64,000 bases of DNA. It comes from Fasciolopsis buskii (taxonomy: Eukaryota > Platyhelminthes > Trematoda > Plagiorchiida > Fasciolidae). The position numbers were made by a program, and so were the translations under genes. The notes beneath the pieces were generated by a model. It was not told where the DNA came from. It ran no database searches and worked only from the letters and a program-made list of their open reading frames with translations. Where the stretch lies: the NCBI GenBank assembly GCA_008360955.1, contig LUCM01005707.1:1-64000 (forward strand). The letters run 5' to 3'. Within the stretch, counting starts at the first letter, position 1. Every line of letters begins with the position of its first letter. Of this stretch, positions 54,151 through 64,000 are shown piece after piece.

Positions 54151-54965
54151 ATGTCTTTAGATGGGGTAATCTTATATTTTCAGCTATTGCCCTTCGGAAA
54201 ATCAATAGGCCAGTCAAATCAGAAAGCTTTTCCCAATCTGACCGACGCTTTACCATGCGTTTTGAGTGCCCTCCAAAGCAAATGGCCAACGTGCATACTA
54301 CGTGCATACTACCGCACAGTGGGAGCCAAGGGGAATGTTCCAGTACGAACGGCAGTGTTGTAGACAGTCCCGTCATTTGTACTTAATAGTGACGTGGTTG
54401 AGTGGAGTCCATCGCTGACCCGACAGGTGGCGTACCGGCGATTGTAGCGTCTGAAGCTCGCACTAGCGAGAAATAATTGATGGTTTAACCGCAAAGCCAA
54501 TAACCGTTCCCCGTTCTCAGAACCACGGGAAGCGAGACCAAAGGGGCCTTCTAGATGCGCCTACTTGGAGGACAGCCGACCTACCCTAGCATTCATGTCT
54601 CTCAAATTCACGATGTCACCCCGCCTTGGTGTGCGTAAGAAGTGTGCTTCAATGCATATGGGCTGCAATCTGTTGGCGTGTACGCTAAGACGACAAATGA
54701 GTTGTGTCTGTCAGAACGACGACTGTTTACTTTGCACGAACCACGAAGTCTCACTGCACATTGCCGGATGTCAACTGAAATCCGGTCAAGTAGTACAGCT
54801 TCGTCTCTCTCACCGAGAGCCACACCAACGCCAGCAAAACCAGAAGCCGCAGCCTTAGGGTCCCCATAAATGCGCAGATAACACTCCACGGAAGGAGTAG
54901 ATGAGAATGTCAATCGGATAAGAGCTGGATTCTTGAATGCAAGTGTCTTGGATACAACACACATC
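54127..54965 (-). mobile_element. LINE endonuclease relic (antisense)
   Basis: Read right to left. 'SKTLAFKNPALIRLTFSSTP', then 'ASGFAGVGVALGERDEAVLL', 'AVRLRGSCKVNSRRSDRHN' and 'FVVLAYTPTDCSP' (54,964-54,608). Further on comes 'NHQLFLASASFRRYNRRYAT' (about 54,485-54,426). These are successive blocks of the APE endonuclease of a fluke LINE family distinct from the one at 49.4 kb. The frame is broken between blocks. Confidence 0.6.
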
Positions 54966-55256
54966 GATGTTTAGGGTCTCCAGTGTACAAGCTAAACAAC
55001 CTTGTTGACTTTCACGCATCAGTTTTTGCCCACTAATTGTGACTAGAGATTGCTTTGCTTCTGATCGACTTTTTATTAAATAGTCCGAACACCGCCGGTG
55101 AAGGTCGCTACCGATTTATGTCCATATAGAAATTCGCTTAATGAAATGAGCCCTGATTCGCACCTCCCCAAATATTCAAAGTCAGCTGACAAGTTTGGAT
55201 GCGGATCGATACAAGGATCATGTTTTGAAATCAACTGTCACGAGAGTTGATGCTGA
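54966..55256. other. Upstream region of the 813-codon gene
   Basis: About 290 nt with no coding frame or named repeat. An in-frame TGA sits directly before the ATG at 55,257, so the ORF cannot be extended upstream without splicing. I see no firm core promoter. Confidence 0.35.
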
Positions 55257-57698
55257 ATGACGAGTCCGCTTGGCAATAACACGAAATATGCGCGTACTTC
55301 AGCATCGTCTTTTGTTGCCCATTCCCCAGCTTCAGATTCTCCATACACCGCTACATTTTCTTACCTTCCAGACGATGGATCAGAAAATCAGATTACTACT
55401 GCGGAATGCGGGATTCTTTCCTGTTTGTGGATGAAGCGATATAAATGCAACCCATGTCGTTGCTTCCGGTCAAAATTGGAGAAGGTTAATCGAGCTGAGA
55501 TTCCGTTCACTCTGCCAGATGAAAGATGGTGCACTGCTTCTACTAACCAATCATCTTCACGTCTTAGTCATGCAGCTGGAGACATGGCAACCACAAACGT
55601 TACGGATTTTTTGAATCAGGAGAGTTCCGAGCATTCATTCGAATTTACTCACTCCTCCTTTCCGACGACATTAAATGAGGCGTTCAGGCAGTTTATCCGC
55701 ATATTCCAGAAAACAGCATTGCCTTCAGTTTCTGATCAAACGGTTAGCCAACATGATTCAACGAAATGTGCTATTGATGAACCGGAGAAAGACTGTCGGA
55801 CTTTCACACGGCTGGACTCTTTTCAAAACGAACAGGTGGGCACTAAACCTACTGTTTCCACACCAGTTCCTCCATCTACGGAGGTAGCTTCCAAAGGTGC
55901 CTCCACATCTATCACTAAAAATGAGACAAAGACATCAGTTGACTTGGTAACAAATTTGATCACCGAAAGAATCCGTCAGATCGGTGGAGCGTTTCATACT
56001 CCAATCACTTGCTGCACATTGCTGAACCCTAAACCGTCACTCAAAACGGGTTGTATCGAATCTCCCACGCTTCTTTCATCCAGTACTGATTCAGCGGCCA
56101 AAGTTATCAGTAGCTCGTGTAAAGAGCGCTTCCGTCGGTCCCATTCACTCAATTCAATCAGCCAGGTTCGTAAAATTCACTGGCGCGAAGTGCAGTTCGG
56201 TTTGGATAAAGCCTATTCTGTCTCCAGTTTCAACTCATCAAGCGACAAAGCGATGGTGCATGGGACCACCAAGGACTCAGTTACAGCCTCAGAAGAGGAA
56301 ATTGCGGAACTCTTAGGTGACGCACTTAAAGAATTTCTTGGTCAATCAAGCCAGAAAAATCTCAGAAACGGGGAAACGAGTTGCTTCACAGGAACAGATA
56401 CAGAAAAACTGCCCAGTGAGACTGGAAGGAACATATCTGTTCAATGCAAGTCAACAGCTTCTTACAGAACTTGTTCAGTCCAGTCTGACACCACAGATAC
56501 AGCTTTTTCTCTGCAATCAACTTGTCACCGTCAGCAACCCAAAACAGAAGAAAAATGTGACAAATATGTCCAATCAGAACAGTGTGATAATTATTGTCAG
56601 ACCCCTACATTTTCTAACGATGCGTATAGGCGAGTCGAATTACATCGGAAAAATATGACGTCCAGTTCATCCTGGGACCATAAAACCACCAATGGTCCTG
56701 TGTCACGCGAACATAATACACGTTTACCACCAGTCTGCGGTGATATTTACGGGGGTAAGCAACCATTGCGACGACCATATCGTTCTATCGCGATTAAGAA
56801 AAACTGGAATAAAAATACTGCGAAGAGTTTGCTTAGTCCTATCAGGTCGATGACCAATCCAGCCATTCCCAATAATTCAGCTGTTCATCAAGCACTACCG
56901 ACCGCATTTTTACAAGCGCAGAACGCGAACGAACGTAGCTTGAAGTTACGCAAAAGTAGTAAAAGTACGAGTTACTCCGAACAGTTTCGACTTCGTCGTC
57001 ATTTAGCATCTCGAGGGAAGCAAAAGAAAAGCTGGCTACGTTTCACTGCTGATAATTCCTATGCAAAATATTCAATTGGAACGGCACGAATCACGGCACT
57101 AGCCAAGACCTCTGATTTTCCGGAACAGTGCTCGATGGATAGTGTTGAGAAGGAACTGAGACAGTTCTGCTTGACACCATCGTCTCTAACGACGGCAAAT
57201 ACAACAGATGGAAAACCACAAAACCACTATGTGACACCTAAATGTTCAAAAGATGTCGCTATGGTAAGTAAGACATCCAACTCGGAGGTGGTTCCCGTGA
57301 CCCATCCTTACCACCAGATGCCGGAAATTTCAGCCGATCATCTATGGCTGTCAGTTCGGCCCAATTCAACGATGATAACTCCAAACAACCCGATTGTTGT
57401 GGATTATCGATTTCAAGACCCTTACCTTAAGCCAACCGCTTTCTTTATGCAGTCAGCGTTTCCCTGGGCTGTATGCATGCCAACAGGCTGGAGCAATACA
57501 TTTGATCCGCATACGCAAATACAATTCTCCGGAAAAGTATTTCCCAATCGATATCCCCCGCCTCCACCAGAGTCAAAGCAGATATCGAATTATTTACAAC
57601 TGGCCGCATATCCTCCTGATGTGTATTTTACACAAAGACCCACCGGGACTCCAAATCCGGATCACTCCTTAGGTAGAACAACTTTGCGGGTTAGCTAA
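55257..57698 (+). CDS. Uncharacterised 813-residue protein, single open exon
   Basis: An uninterrupted frame of 813 codons, far longer than chance allows in this sequence, opened by ATG right after an in-frame TGA and closed by TAA at 57,696. I recognise no domain. The protein is rich in Ser, Thr, Asn and Gln and looks mostly disordered. Visible landmarks are an early cysteine cluster (CGILSCLWMKRYKCNPCRC, about residues 49-67), a probable acidic helix 'SEEEIAELLGDALKEF' (about 343-360), a basic stretch 'FRLRRHLASRGKQKKSW' (about 577-593) and a P5 run (about 767-771) in an aromatic- and proline-rich C-terminal region. No signal peptide or membrane helix is evident. It may be a whole gene or the large last exon of a spliced one. 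An AATAAA follows at 57,789. Confidence 0.8.
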   Translation: MTSPLGNNTKYARTSASSFVAHSPASDSPYTATFSYLPDDGSENQITTAECGILSCLWMKRYKCNPCRCFRSKLEKVNRAEIPFTLPDERWCTASTNQSSSRLSHAAGDMATTNVTDFLNQESSEHSFEFTHSSFPTTLNEAFRQFIRIFQKTALPSVSDQTVSQHDSTKCAIDEPEKDCRTFTRLDSFQNEQVGTKPTVSTPVPPSTEVASKGASTSITKNETKTSVDLVTNLITERIRQIGGAFHTPITCCTLLNPKPSLKTGCIESPTLLSSSTDSAAKVISSSCKERFRRSHSLNSISQVRKIHWREVQFGLDKAYSVSSFNSSSDKAMVHGTTKDSVTASEEEIAELLGDALKEFLGQSSQKNLRNGETSCFTGTDTEKLPSETGRNISVQCKSTASYRTCSVQSDTTDTAFSLQSTCHRQQPKTEEKCDKYVQSEQCDNYCQTPTFSNDAYRRVELHRKNMTSSSSWDHKTTNGPVSREHNTRLPPVCGDIYGGKQPLRRPYRSIAIKKNWNKNTAKSLLSPIRSMTNPAIPNNSAVHQALPTAFLQAQNANERSLKLRKSSKSTSYSEQFRLRRHLASRGKQKKSWLRFTADNSYAKYSIGTARITALAKTSDFPEQCSMDSVEKELRQFCLTPSSLTTANTTDGKPQNHYVTPKCSKDVAMVSKTSNSEVVPVTHPYHQMPEISADHLWLSVRPNSTMITPNNPIVVDYRFQDPYLKPTAFFMQSAFPWAVCMPTGWSNTFDPHTQIQFSGKVFPNRYPPPPPESKQISNYLQLAAYPPDVYFTQRPTGTPNPDHSLGRTTLRVS

Positions 57699-57761
57699 AT
57701 TGCTATGATACCCTCAAGGCACATATATGTGCTTAAATGTTGCGAACAGCACGCCTTGTAT

Positions 57762-58394
57762 TCACTTGTTTATTCCGAACCGTACGAGAATAAACAGCCT
57801 GCTCAATAAGTTTATTTTCATTTGAAGTGAAACGCAACACTGAAGTTTATAGAGGGAATGAGTATTCTTTGAAGGAATACAATATCCTGAGTATATCCGT
57901 TTGGAGAAGAATAGTTTGAAATCTAATGTTGCGTTCCCGCGATATTTATTCCTTAGGTAGTTCATTGTACCGAGATAGTTGGCAGTAAAATGCAAGTAAG
58001 AAATGTACAGAAAGTTCTGTGAAACTTTTTTATGTATACCTACCGATGTGAACAAATCCCAGTAAGTGTTTGGCGGAATCGTTACTTGATGACTGAAAGT
58101 AACGAATTGCAAATTTAGCTGTACGTGCAGTTCATATTTGTTAGCTGAGCGTGGAATAATCGTCTTACAATCTACATTTTCAGGCTTTTTCAGGACGCAA
58201 CAGTGAGTTTTAAACACTTTTCTCGCGCACTCAGTCTTCCACGGGCTACTGAGTTGTGAACAACAGACTTTTAACGCCGGAGATCCTGCCAATAGGCGCA
58301 CGTTGTATCCACGACACTTCCACCCAGCTCTGTCGTCCGATTGATGCCTCCTTCTAATCCTTCCATGAAGTTTTGCATATACACTCCTGCCCAA
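57762..58394 (-). CDS. Hypothetical 210-codon ORF antisense to the 3' flank of the 813-codon gene
   Basis: Open for 210 codons on the minus strand, converging on the previous gene and overlapping its presumed 3' end. Landmarks are a basic N terminus, six or more cysteines in the first half ('CRGYNVRLLAG', 'KVCCSQLSS', 'KTHCCVLKKPE') and a 'TIPPNTYWDLFTSVG' segment. No known domain and no transposon motif. A frame of this length is uncommon but still possible by chance in 64 kb, so it is a candidate only; it could also be one exon. Confidence 0.25.
   Translation of the reverse strand: MGRSVYAKLHGRIRRRHQSDDRAGWKCRGYNVRLLAGSPALKVCCSQLSSPWKTECARKVFKTHCCVLKKPENVDCKTIIPRSANKYELHVQLNLQFVTFSHQVTIPPNTYWDLFTSVGIHKKVSQNFLYISYLHFTANYLGTMNYLRNKYRGNATLDFKLFFSKRIYSGYCIPSKNTHSLYKLQCCVSLQMKINLLSRLFILVRFGINK
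57789..57794 (+). terminator. Poly(A) signal AATAAA for the 813-codon gene
   Basis: A canonical hexamer 91 nt after the stop codon, followed by T-rich sequence. It supports the ORF as the 3' end of a transcribed gene with a short 3' UTR. Confidence 0.55.
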
Positions 58395-58399
58395 CTTGA

Positions 58400-60680
58400 G
58401 GCTGTGAATCCTGCACTTATTTTATGGTTGTGGCTCAGACTTAGTGGTCTGATGCTGCTTTATTTGATTGGGTTCTAATAGGTTGTCGGCTATAGACGGT
58501 GTGAATTGGAAATTGTTGCAAAATAAACGACCGGTTAAACATATGTACCCACGCACACTTTTTTGCCACAATCTGCACGCCATGTTATACAAAGCAAACA
58601 GGACTGATATCATATTTTTTGGAATATATAAATATTAGAATTCGTTAACACAAATTCCAGATGTGTGAATCACCGACCTGCCACCTGGCATCCATCCTCT
58701 TCAAGTAAGAAATGAATCCGGGCGACCTTCTCTGAGGCGCATCCACGTGATACGGCTGAAGCAGTAACTTGGACTCCGATCATGCTTTACAGTAAACTGT
58801 GCGGTTCGTTTTCTTCGTTGAGCGTTCACAGCACAATGCGGCTGCGCTTAAGCTGCGATATGCTGCCTGACGTGGCTGAGAAACTAGAGGTGATTCCACC
58901 TAGCCGTATCAGCAAGAATGCTCATGAAATTTTTAAGGGAATTTTGGCCTAGCTTTTCGTCTCCGGATATTGTGAATTTTTGCTGAGCTTGTACGAGCTT
59001 TTGATGTATATCCATCCATCCATCCTAGTTAGTTAAAATCATGCTGAAGCGTCGCTTGCAACAAAGTGTGAACTCAAAGCAGGTATACTTAAGTACCACG
59101 GGATCCAACAGTCTCACTGGTTAACACAGAATAAACATGTTTCGACACTTGTGAAGTGGTTTGCTTTGACACATCCACATCACATTGGTATGATGCGACG
59201 GAAACTCCACGCATTTGTGATTATCAGGACCGAGTGACGCAAGGAGTGTATCGGCAAATTGATACGCCATGTATTGTTTTTTATTGTGAATGATATATTG
59301 TTGATAACACAGGCTAATTACATCTATCAATAACGCTGTGTTATTAACATTGTAACATTCGCAATAGAAACCCCGCACATTCCCACATGAATCTTCAGAC
59401 TCCGATGACTATTATCAAAGCATTTTCACAATTGTTGAATTGGTGCTTATAAAAACACTGCATTCTACACTCCAAAGATTATTTTTCTTAACGGTTCTCA
59501 GTGTAGTAAATTATCCATTATCTTCACAATGAAAATCCTCGGAATACGTCCAGAAGGCGACCCTGAACGTGTCTTCTTTCGGATTCTAAAGTCGCGATTG
59601 ACAATCACCGCAGTCCATAAAACAGAGAAGACTCAATCAATGACCAGATGCGAGCAATGTACTGCATACGTCGCGTTGCTGAACTGTCATCGATGCGATA
59701 ATACACGCTCAGGCAAACCATGGACGAGAGGTGCCCAGTGTCGGAGACGATTCGAAAGCGAGGACTCTCGGAAATGGAACCACAAAAGGCACCGTATAGA
59801 CGTCGTGTGCAACGAAACAGACGTTACCAAACAAATGTCAGAAAATTGATATCAAGCGTTAAAGATCTTAGAAAAGATGGTATCGGAGAATAATCGACTT
59901 TCTTTGAAAGGTCGATGACAGTACAGTCGTGCAGCGACAGCGTCAGCTATAGAGGATAGGACGTTTCCTAAAACTCTAGTCAAGTAATTCTTTGCGGGTT
60001 CTAAACACACATAAGCAACAAACCCACGACAAAAAACCTGGAGTTTGCACTGATTGTTTTCCAAAGTTTACCAGTTTAAAGCCATATGCTGCGCATGTAC
60101 GCGTTCTCTGCCTTATTTTACATTCTCGCGGTCTTTGATTTCAACATTAGTTACCTTTGTAAGAATGTGGTGACTGAGAATTTTATGTCTAACCCAAAAG
60201 TATTATCGTTATACCTTCATACGAGGCTAGGGTATATGGACAGTCTTCGTCACCAATAGCGGTTTTCAATACAGCGTGACATAACTACGCTATATTCCTG
60301 CCAGTGTACAACACTGCTTCAGACAAAATCTGCAGAGCACTTTATGTTTGCGCAGACGGTTGGGTTAAATAGATTCTTATTAAAAACGACCATAAAAAAG
60401 GTATTATCCAGAGTGTACCAAAATGAATGTGCACTGCTTCTGGAAGAGAGCTACAAAAATTCAGAAGGTAAGATATCAAAGGCTGAAATGGAAATAATTG
60501 GAACAAACGGCCATCAAATTCCATTATCAATAAGTAATATAACTGAACATAATGGCTTCATGCCAATCGACGATGAGCGGGGAATTCAGTAGGTCGTGAA
60601 TACATTGTTGAATGAACCATTAGCACACGGAACATAATCAGCAGAATTAGATGTGTAGGATATGGTCATATCGTTACTAA
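58400..60680. other. Unassigned intergenic DNA
   Basis: A 106-codon frame at 59,529-59,849 (+) starts 'MKILGIRPEGDPERVFFRIL' and has a CEQC...CHRC cysteine pattern, but nothing ties it to a family. The rest shows only short frames. Confidence 0.35.
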
Positions 60681-60689
60681 GGATTTCAA

Positions 60690-61080
60690 ACGAAAGGAAA
60701 TACAACAAGAGCCTGCACATGTACCCACCTTTGTGATGATCGGTTGGAGCTAGTCAATAACTCCAAGTACCTCGGCAGCCTGATCACATCTGGCGATGTT
60801 GGGAAGATGGTCACATTGCGAATTGCGATAGCCAGAACACCTTTCGCAAACCTGCGACACCTGTGAAGTCGCCATGACATCCGACTTTCCGTCAAGGGAA
60901 CAGTGTACAATTCCACAGTTCGCAGTGCTCTACTTTACCGTTGAGAGACTTGGTCTATCCGCGTTGAGGATGCCTGGTGACTTTCTGTTTTTGACCACCG
61001 ATGTCTCCAACGCATTGCTTGTGTGTGGTGGGAACATTGGGTGAGCAGTGACGAGGTGCATCAAGGTTTTTTGGGTGCTG
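60690..61080 (+). mobile_element. APE-type LINE C-terminal relic
   Basis: Broken frames give 'CDDRLELVNNSKYLGSLIT', 'SRHDIRLSVKGTVYNSTVRS', 'LLYR-ETWSIRVEDAW' and 'LSVFDHRCLQRIACVWWEH', the same C-terminal domain as the antisense LINE at 29.98-30.3 kb. A stop replaces the Gly of the LLYGSETW motif. No catalytic part is attached. Confidence 0.65.
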
Positions 61081-61329
61081 ATAGTCGACCTATGAATGAG
61101 ATCATCTCTCTGCCGTACTCACTTAAGGATTCCTTGCCACGTTTTGGATTATTTGTAAGAGGAATGAGTTCCACACACATGTCCCAAAGCATTCGTGCCC
61201 TGACTACGGTTCTAAGCTATATCCCTCAGCATCTCCAACCAACAACGATCTTCATCTCCTGAGTCCCATCCATGAAGTCGGGAAACACCAACCTAAACCA
61301 AAGCCAAAGCTAACCTCCTCATACCTCTA

Positions 61330-61790
61330 CACCAAGTCCTGATCTAACTCCTTTGGCGATTCTTCCATCCTTGGCCAGCATGAGAGGTAAATGAAGGGCG
61401 GACATATGCAATAACTCTCCAAACCACCGAAGGCGACGCAAGCCCTTTCGTTATATGGGGACAACAAGCGACTTCACATCCCATGGGAAGGAGACCTTCT
61501 CGGAATACCAGATCTTCGAGAACAAAACTTGATTTTCTCTGATCAGTTCAATTCCTCCATATTTAAATAGAGCTGGGAAAATACCATCAATGCTCGGCGT
61601 TTTCTTGACTCTCGGATTCGCCTGCGGATCATCGATGCAGTTGGTGACTCTGTTATAATAGGCCAGCGGACGCTTTCCAGAATGACTGCGGGTGGGGCTG
61701 ACGAAGAGGACCAGCTAAATTGTACCTGAAAGGGCTCCGCTCAGCATACAAGACAAGACTTCGCTGAAGGTTGTAGGTAGACGAACCGTC
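61330..61790 (-). mobile_element. LINE RT fingers relic (antisense)
   Basis: Read right to left, 'KTPSIDGIFPALFKYGGIEL' (about 61,608-61,549) and 'KIWYSEKVSFPWDVKSLVVP' (about 61,522-61,463) correspond to the start of the RT domain in APE-type LINEs. Stops follow. It faces the + strand relic at 60.7-61.1 kb, so the two come from different insertions. Confidence 0.6.
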
Positions 61791-61799
61791 AGCTTTACA

Positions 61800-63165
61800 G
61801 ATCGCTTCGCTCACACACCCAACACTTGTTTACCGTTAGCTGGGATGAGTTGAAACAGCTGGTGGGAATTTCCGATGGTGGCAACACGTCCCATCTCTTA
61901 AGCTCATTGAGATCACCAGATCTGGCAATTCCTATTCAAGCCTGCGTTGAATTCACGTTTGGTTACGAGCCGTGCATCATTATACTCGCTATCAACCGGG
62001 ATTGGCTGAAGTGCATCAGGAAGTTACAGAGACTGCGCAAAAGTCCAAGGTGTCAATACGCGACGGGTCAGGTCACAATTAACTAAGTCAGAAGAATGCA
62101 AGACATTCTTGATAAACAACCATTGCTAAGTTTTGTTTAATGTTTGATGTAGGTAATCTTTGAGTTCATGCTGTGTTTGCGCATATTAACCAGATATGGG
62201 TCGCCAAATTGATTGATGTTCAGAGCCCTTGGCAACGTTTTTCTTTCTAGCATTTTTTGTTACTTTCCGTTCGTATCCTAGACAATTTCCACCCGAATAA
62301 ATGTGCACTGAAGCCCTCTGTCTTATTTTCACCGTCGGTTTTGAAATCGATGAGTATAAATAATGCTAAAATTTTAGCGGAGGTGGTGCAGAGGATTCGG
62401 TTATTGTTGTTTGGGCCTAAGCATTCGAAATGACCTAAATGAAATTCCCAGTGGTATAACATTTCCATTCGCATATGCTTGCGGCTGGAGCGATAGTGTT
62501 TCGGATAAAGGGGACAGTGCGTGGCTCCTTCGATTGGGATTTCATAGTATCGCATGTTATGCAGCTGGTTGACTGTATCGAAGAAATACTAACTGTGACC
62601 GAGTTGCTGGGATTTATATGGGCTACGATTGATCCTAGCACAAACGGACTAAGTTGACGTTCAGCACGAACCTTCCTAAGTATTGTACGTAAGGTATTGT
62701 CAACGTCGGTTCCAGTGTGCCTAATCGCGTGTGCAAAACAGCTTGTCTAGCGGTAGGCAAAGCCTTTCTCGACACCGAACCATTAATATAGCCCTTAATG
62801 GTGGTTAGAATATCGGACTAGGTCTCCGGGCTGCTGGTTGAACCCATATGTATAAAGATACTACCGAAGGTCAACTCAGACGTAGAGAAGTAGTTGTTTG
62901 ACGTGATTTCAACGAGATTCATTTTGGAAAGCACTAGTCTGTACTGATTGCGCGTGTAATTGACCCAGCAGCCCAATGGGACCTACAGGTCTTGCGATAG
63001 ATTCAAGCAGCTCAGTCGAGCAGTGGGAAGGATACGCCCAGCTATCACTAGGATCCACCGCACATGGGCGGACAGGCAACCTTTTCCCTGGGAATTCTAA
63101 TGGGGTCGAACAACGTAAGGTCCCAGCAGTTCATGCCTAGTGAAGAGTCAGTAATGTAAGAGATA
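61800..63165. other. Mostly unassigned; short repeat at 62,049-62,128
   Basis: Apart from the segment shared with 53,995-54,150 I see nothing I can name. Short frames at 61,826-62,086 and 62,247-62,555 have no family motif. Confidence 0.35.
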
Positions 63166-63179
63166 CCTGAACAGTTGCA

Positions 63180-63480
63180 TGAGGCAGAGTTATTGTCGCT
63201 CATCGATTTGCGGTCAGGATAAAGGCGGCCATCCTGGACAACGAAGGAAAGAGAAATAATCGTCTGTCAGGGGGAAGCCGTATGAATTCCTGCAAATAAC
63301 ATTTGGATTGTGCAGCTGGCCTGTAACCTTCATACGATTACCTACATGTAGGTCCTAGAGAACCTAGATAATGCTGTGGATTATGAAAATGAAATTTTCA
63401 TACTTTCCAAAACATTGCTCTGGATGAAGAGCCTTCTTGGAAAGGATACAGAGGGCGATTTTGAAGCTGAGTGCCAGAAC
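63180..63480 (+). mobile_element. Possible gypsy-type RT relic
   Basis: Two adjacent frames give 'KPYEFLQITFGLCSWPVTF' (about 63,274-63,330) and then 'VLENLDNAVDYENEIFILSK' (about 63,352-63,411). This order and spacing resemble 'YEFLVMPFGLTNAPATF...VAYIDDIIIFSK' in Ty3/gypsy reverse transcriptases, with the catalytic Asp pair replaced. It is a weak, decayed match with no LTR seen. Confidence 0.4.
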
Positions 63481-63481
63481 G

Positions 63482-64000
63482 TAACTAATTTCTGGACAAT
63501 AACTTATTTTACTGTACTGTCAACATGCGAATCACTTAGCTGCTTTCTTGATAATCTCTATTTTACAAAGCAGTTGCCGAGAAAGGGCATGGTACAAGTA
63601 AGACTGATGTGCTCTGAGCACCATGAATTCCTTTTTTGCCACTTAAAACTGCTTTCGTCATTTTCAATATGCTTCAGGTGATAACGCCCAGTGACTGTGA
63701 TTTGTGTTTTCCTTTCGGATCAGTACTTTGCTTAGTCTGTTAAGCAACAGGCATCCGAGAGGTCACTCTTGACTCACGTGCAACTTGAAACACATATTCA
63801 TACTTAGACCTTGGTATTTTAAGGTGCTTCAAGCATAGAATCTCATGCTTCACTGCATGTTTGATGATGGGCAGAAGAAACTGAAATGAAACTGTTAAGA
63901 CCACATGTGCTCTTCACCTCCAAAAACTGTTCGTTTGTCCGTGTTAGTTCAAAACCGCAAGCCCTAAGTGAAACGTTACTATTTCTACCTGGGTAGGGTT
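63482..64000. other. Unassigned DNA to the window end
   Basis: Nothing I can support beyond short frames. Confidence 0.35.

Noticed and set aside
1..64000. CRISPR arrays, operons, phage or bacterial gene clusters
   Set aside because: No regularly spaced repeats, ribosome-binding-site-led gene strings or prokaryotic genes. The window is eukaryotic.

Overview
This is nuclear DNA of a metazoan, most likely a parasitic flatworm (digenean trematode). The evidence is one host gene with four introns of 39-45 nt at its 5' end followed by introns of 1.2-11.5 kb, an arrangement known from flukes, together with a dense population of RTE-like, CR1-like and jockey-like non-LTR retrotransposons and tRNA-headed SINEs. 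There is no bacterial-style gene organisation, rRNA or CRISPR. The genus cannot be fixed from sequence alone.

Layout. 1-11,200 is intergenic and repeat-rich: RTE pieces, a jockey-like relic at 2.9-4.0 kb and SINEs. From 11,230 to 48,065 on the + strand I reconstruct a complete 12-exon gene for the V-type proton ATPase subunit H (ATP6V1H; 477 codons plus stop, every junction GT-AG, frame kept throughout). Its introns hold an RTE copy (13.0-15.2 kb), three sizeable antisense CR1-like copies (17.3-21.2, 21.2-23.1 and 44.1-46.9 kb), an older antisense CR1 relic (28.3-29.2 kb), another antisense LINE (29.9-31.5 kb) and SINEs. 48.5-55.0 kb is intergenic with a decayed APE-type LINE, a gypsy integrase relic, an RTE fragment cut by an assembly gap and an antisense LINE endonuclease relic. 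55,257-57,698 is an uninterrupted 813-codon ORF, a second probable host gene of unknown function with a poly(A) signal. 58-64 kb is again repeat relics and unassigned DNA.

Not everything here is biology. A perfect Tn5/Nextera mate-pair junction adapter lies at 18,493-18,530. It is followed by a noisy inverted copy of nearby CR1 sequence, a 25-N gap and a repeated ~101-bp flank. I read 18,493-20,032 as a scaffold artefact inside a CR1 element, not a natural palindrome. A second gap is at 53,901-53,975 and a single N is at 44,706.

The main result is the ATP6V1H gene model with its micro-intron/giant-intron split, and the two near-identical CR1 copies lying as direct repeats on either side of exons 6-11. 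I did not find a convincing new multi-gene system. The best candidates for unknown biology are the 813-codon gene and the ORF antisense to its 3' flank.
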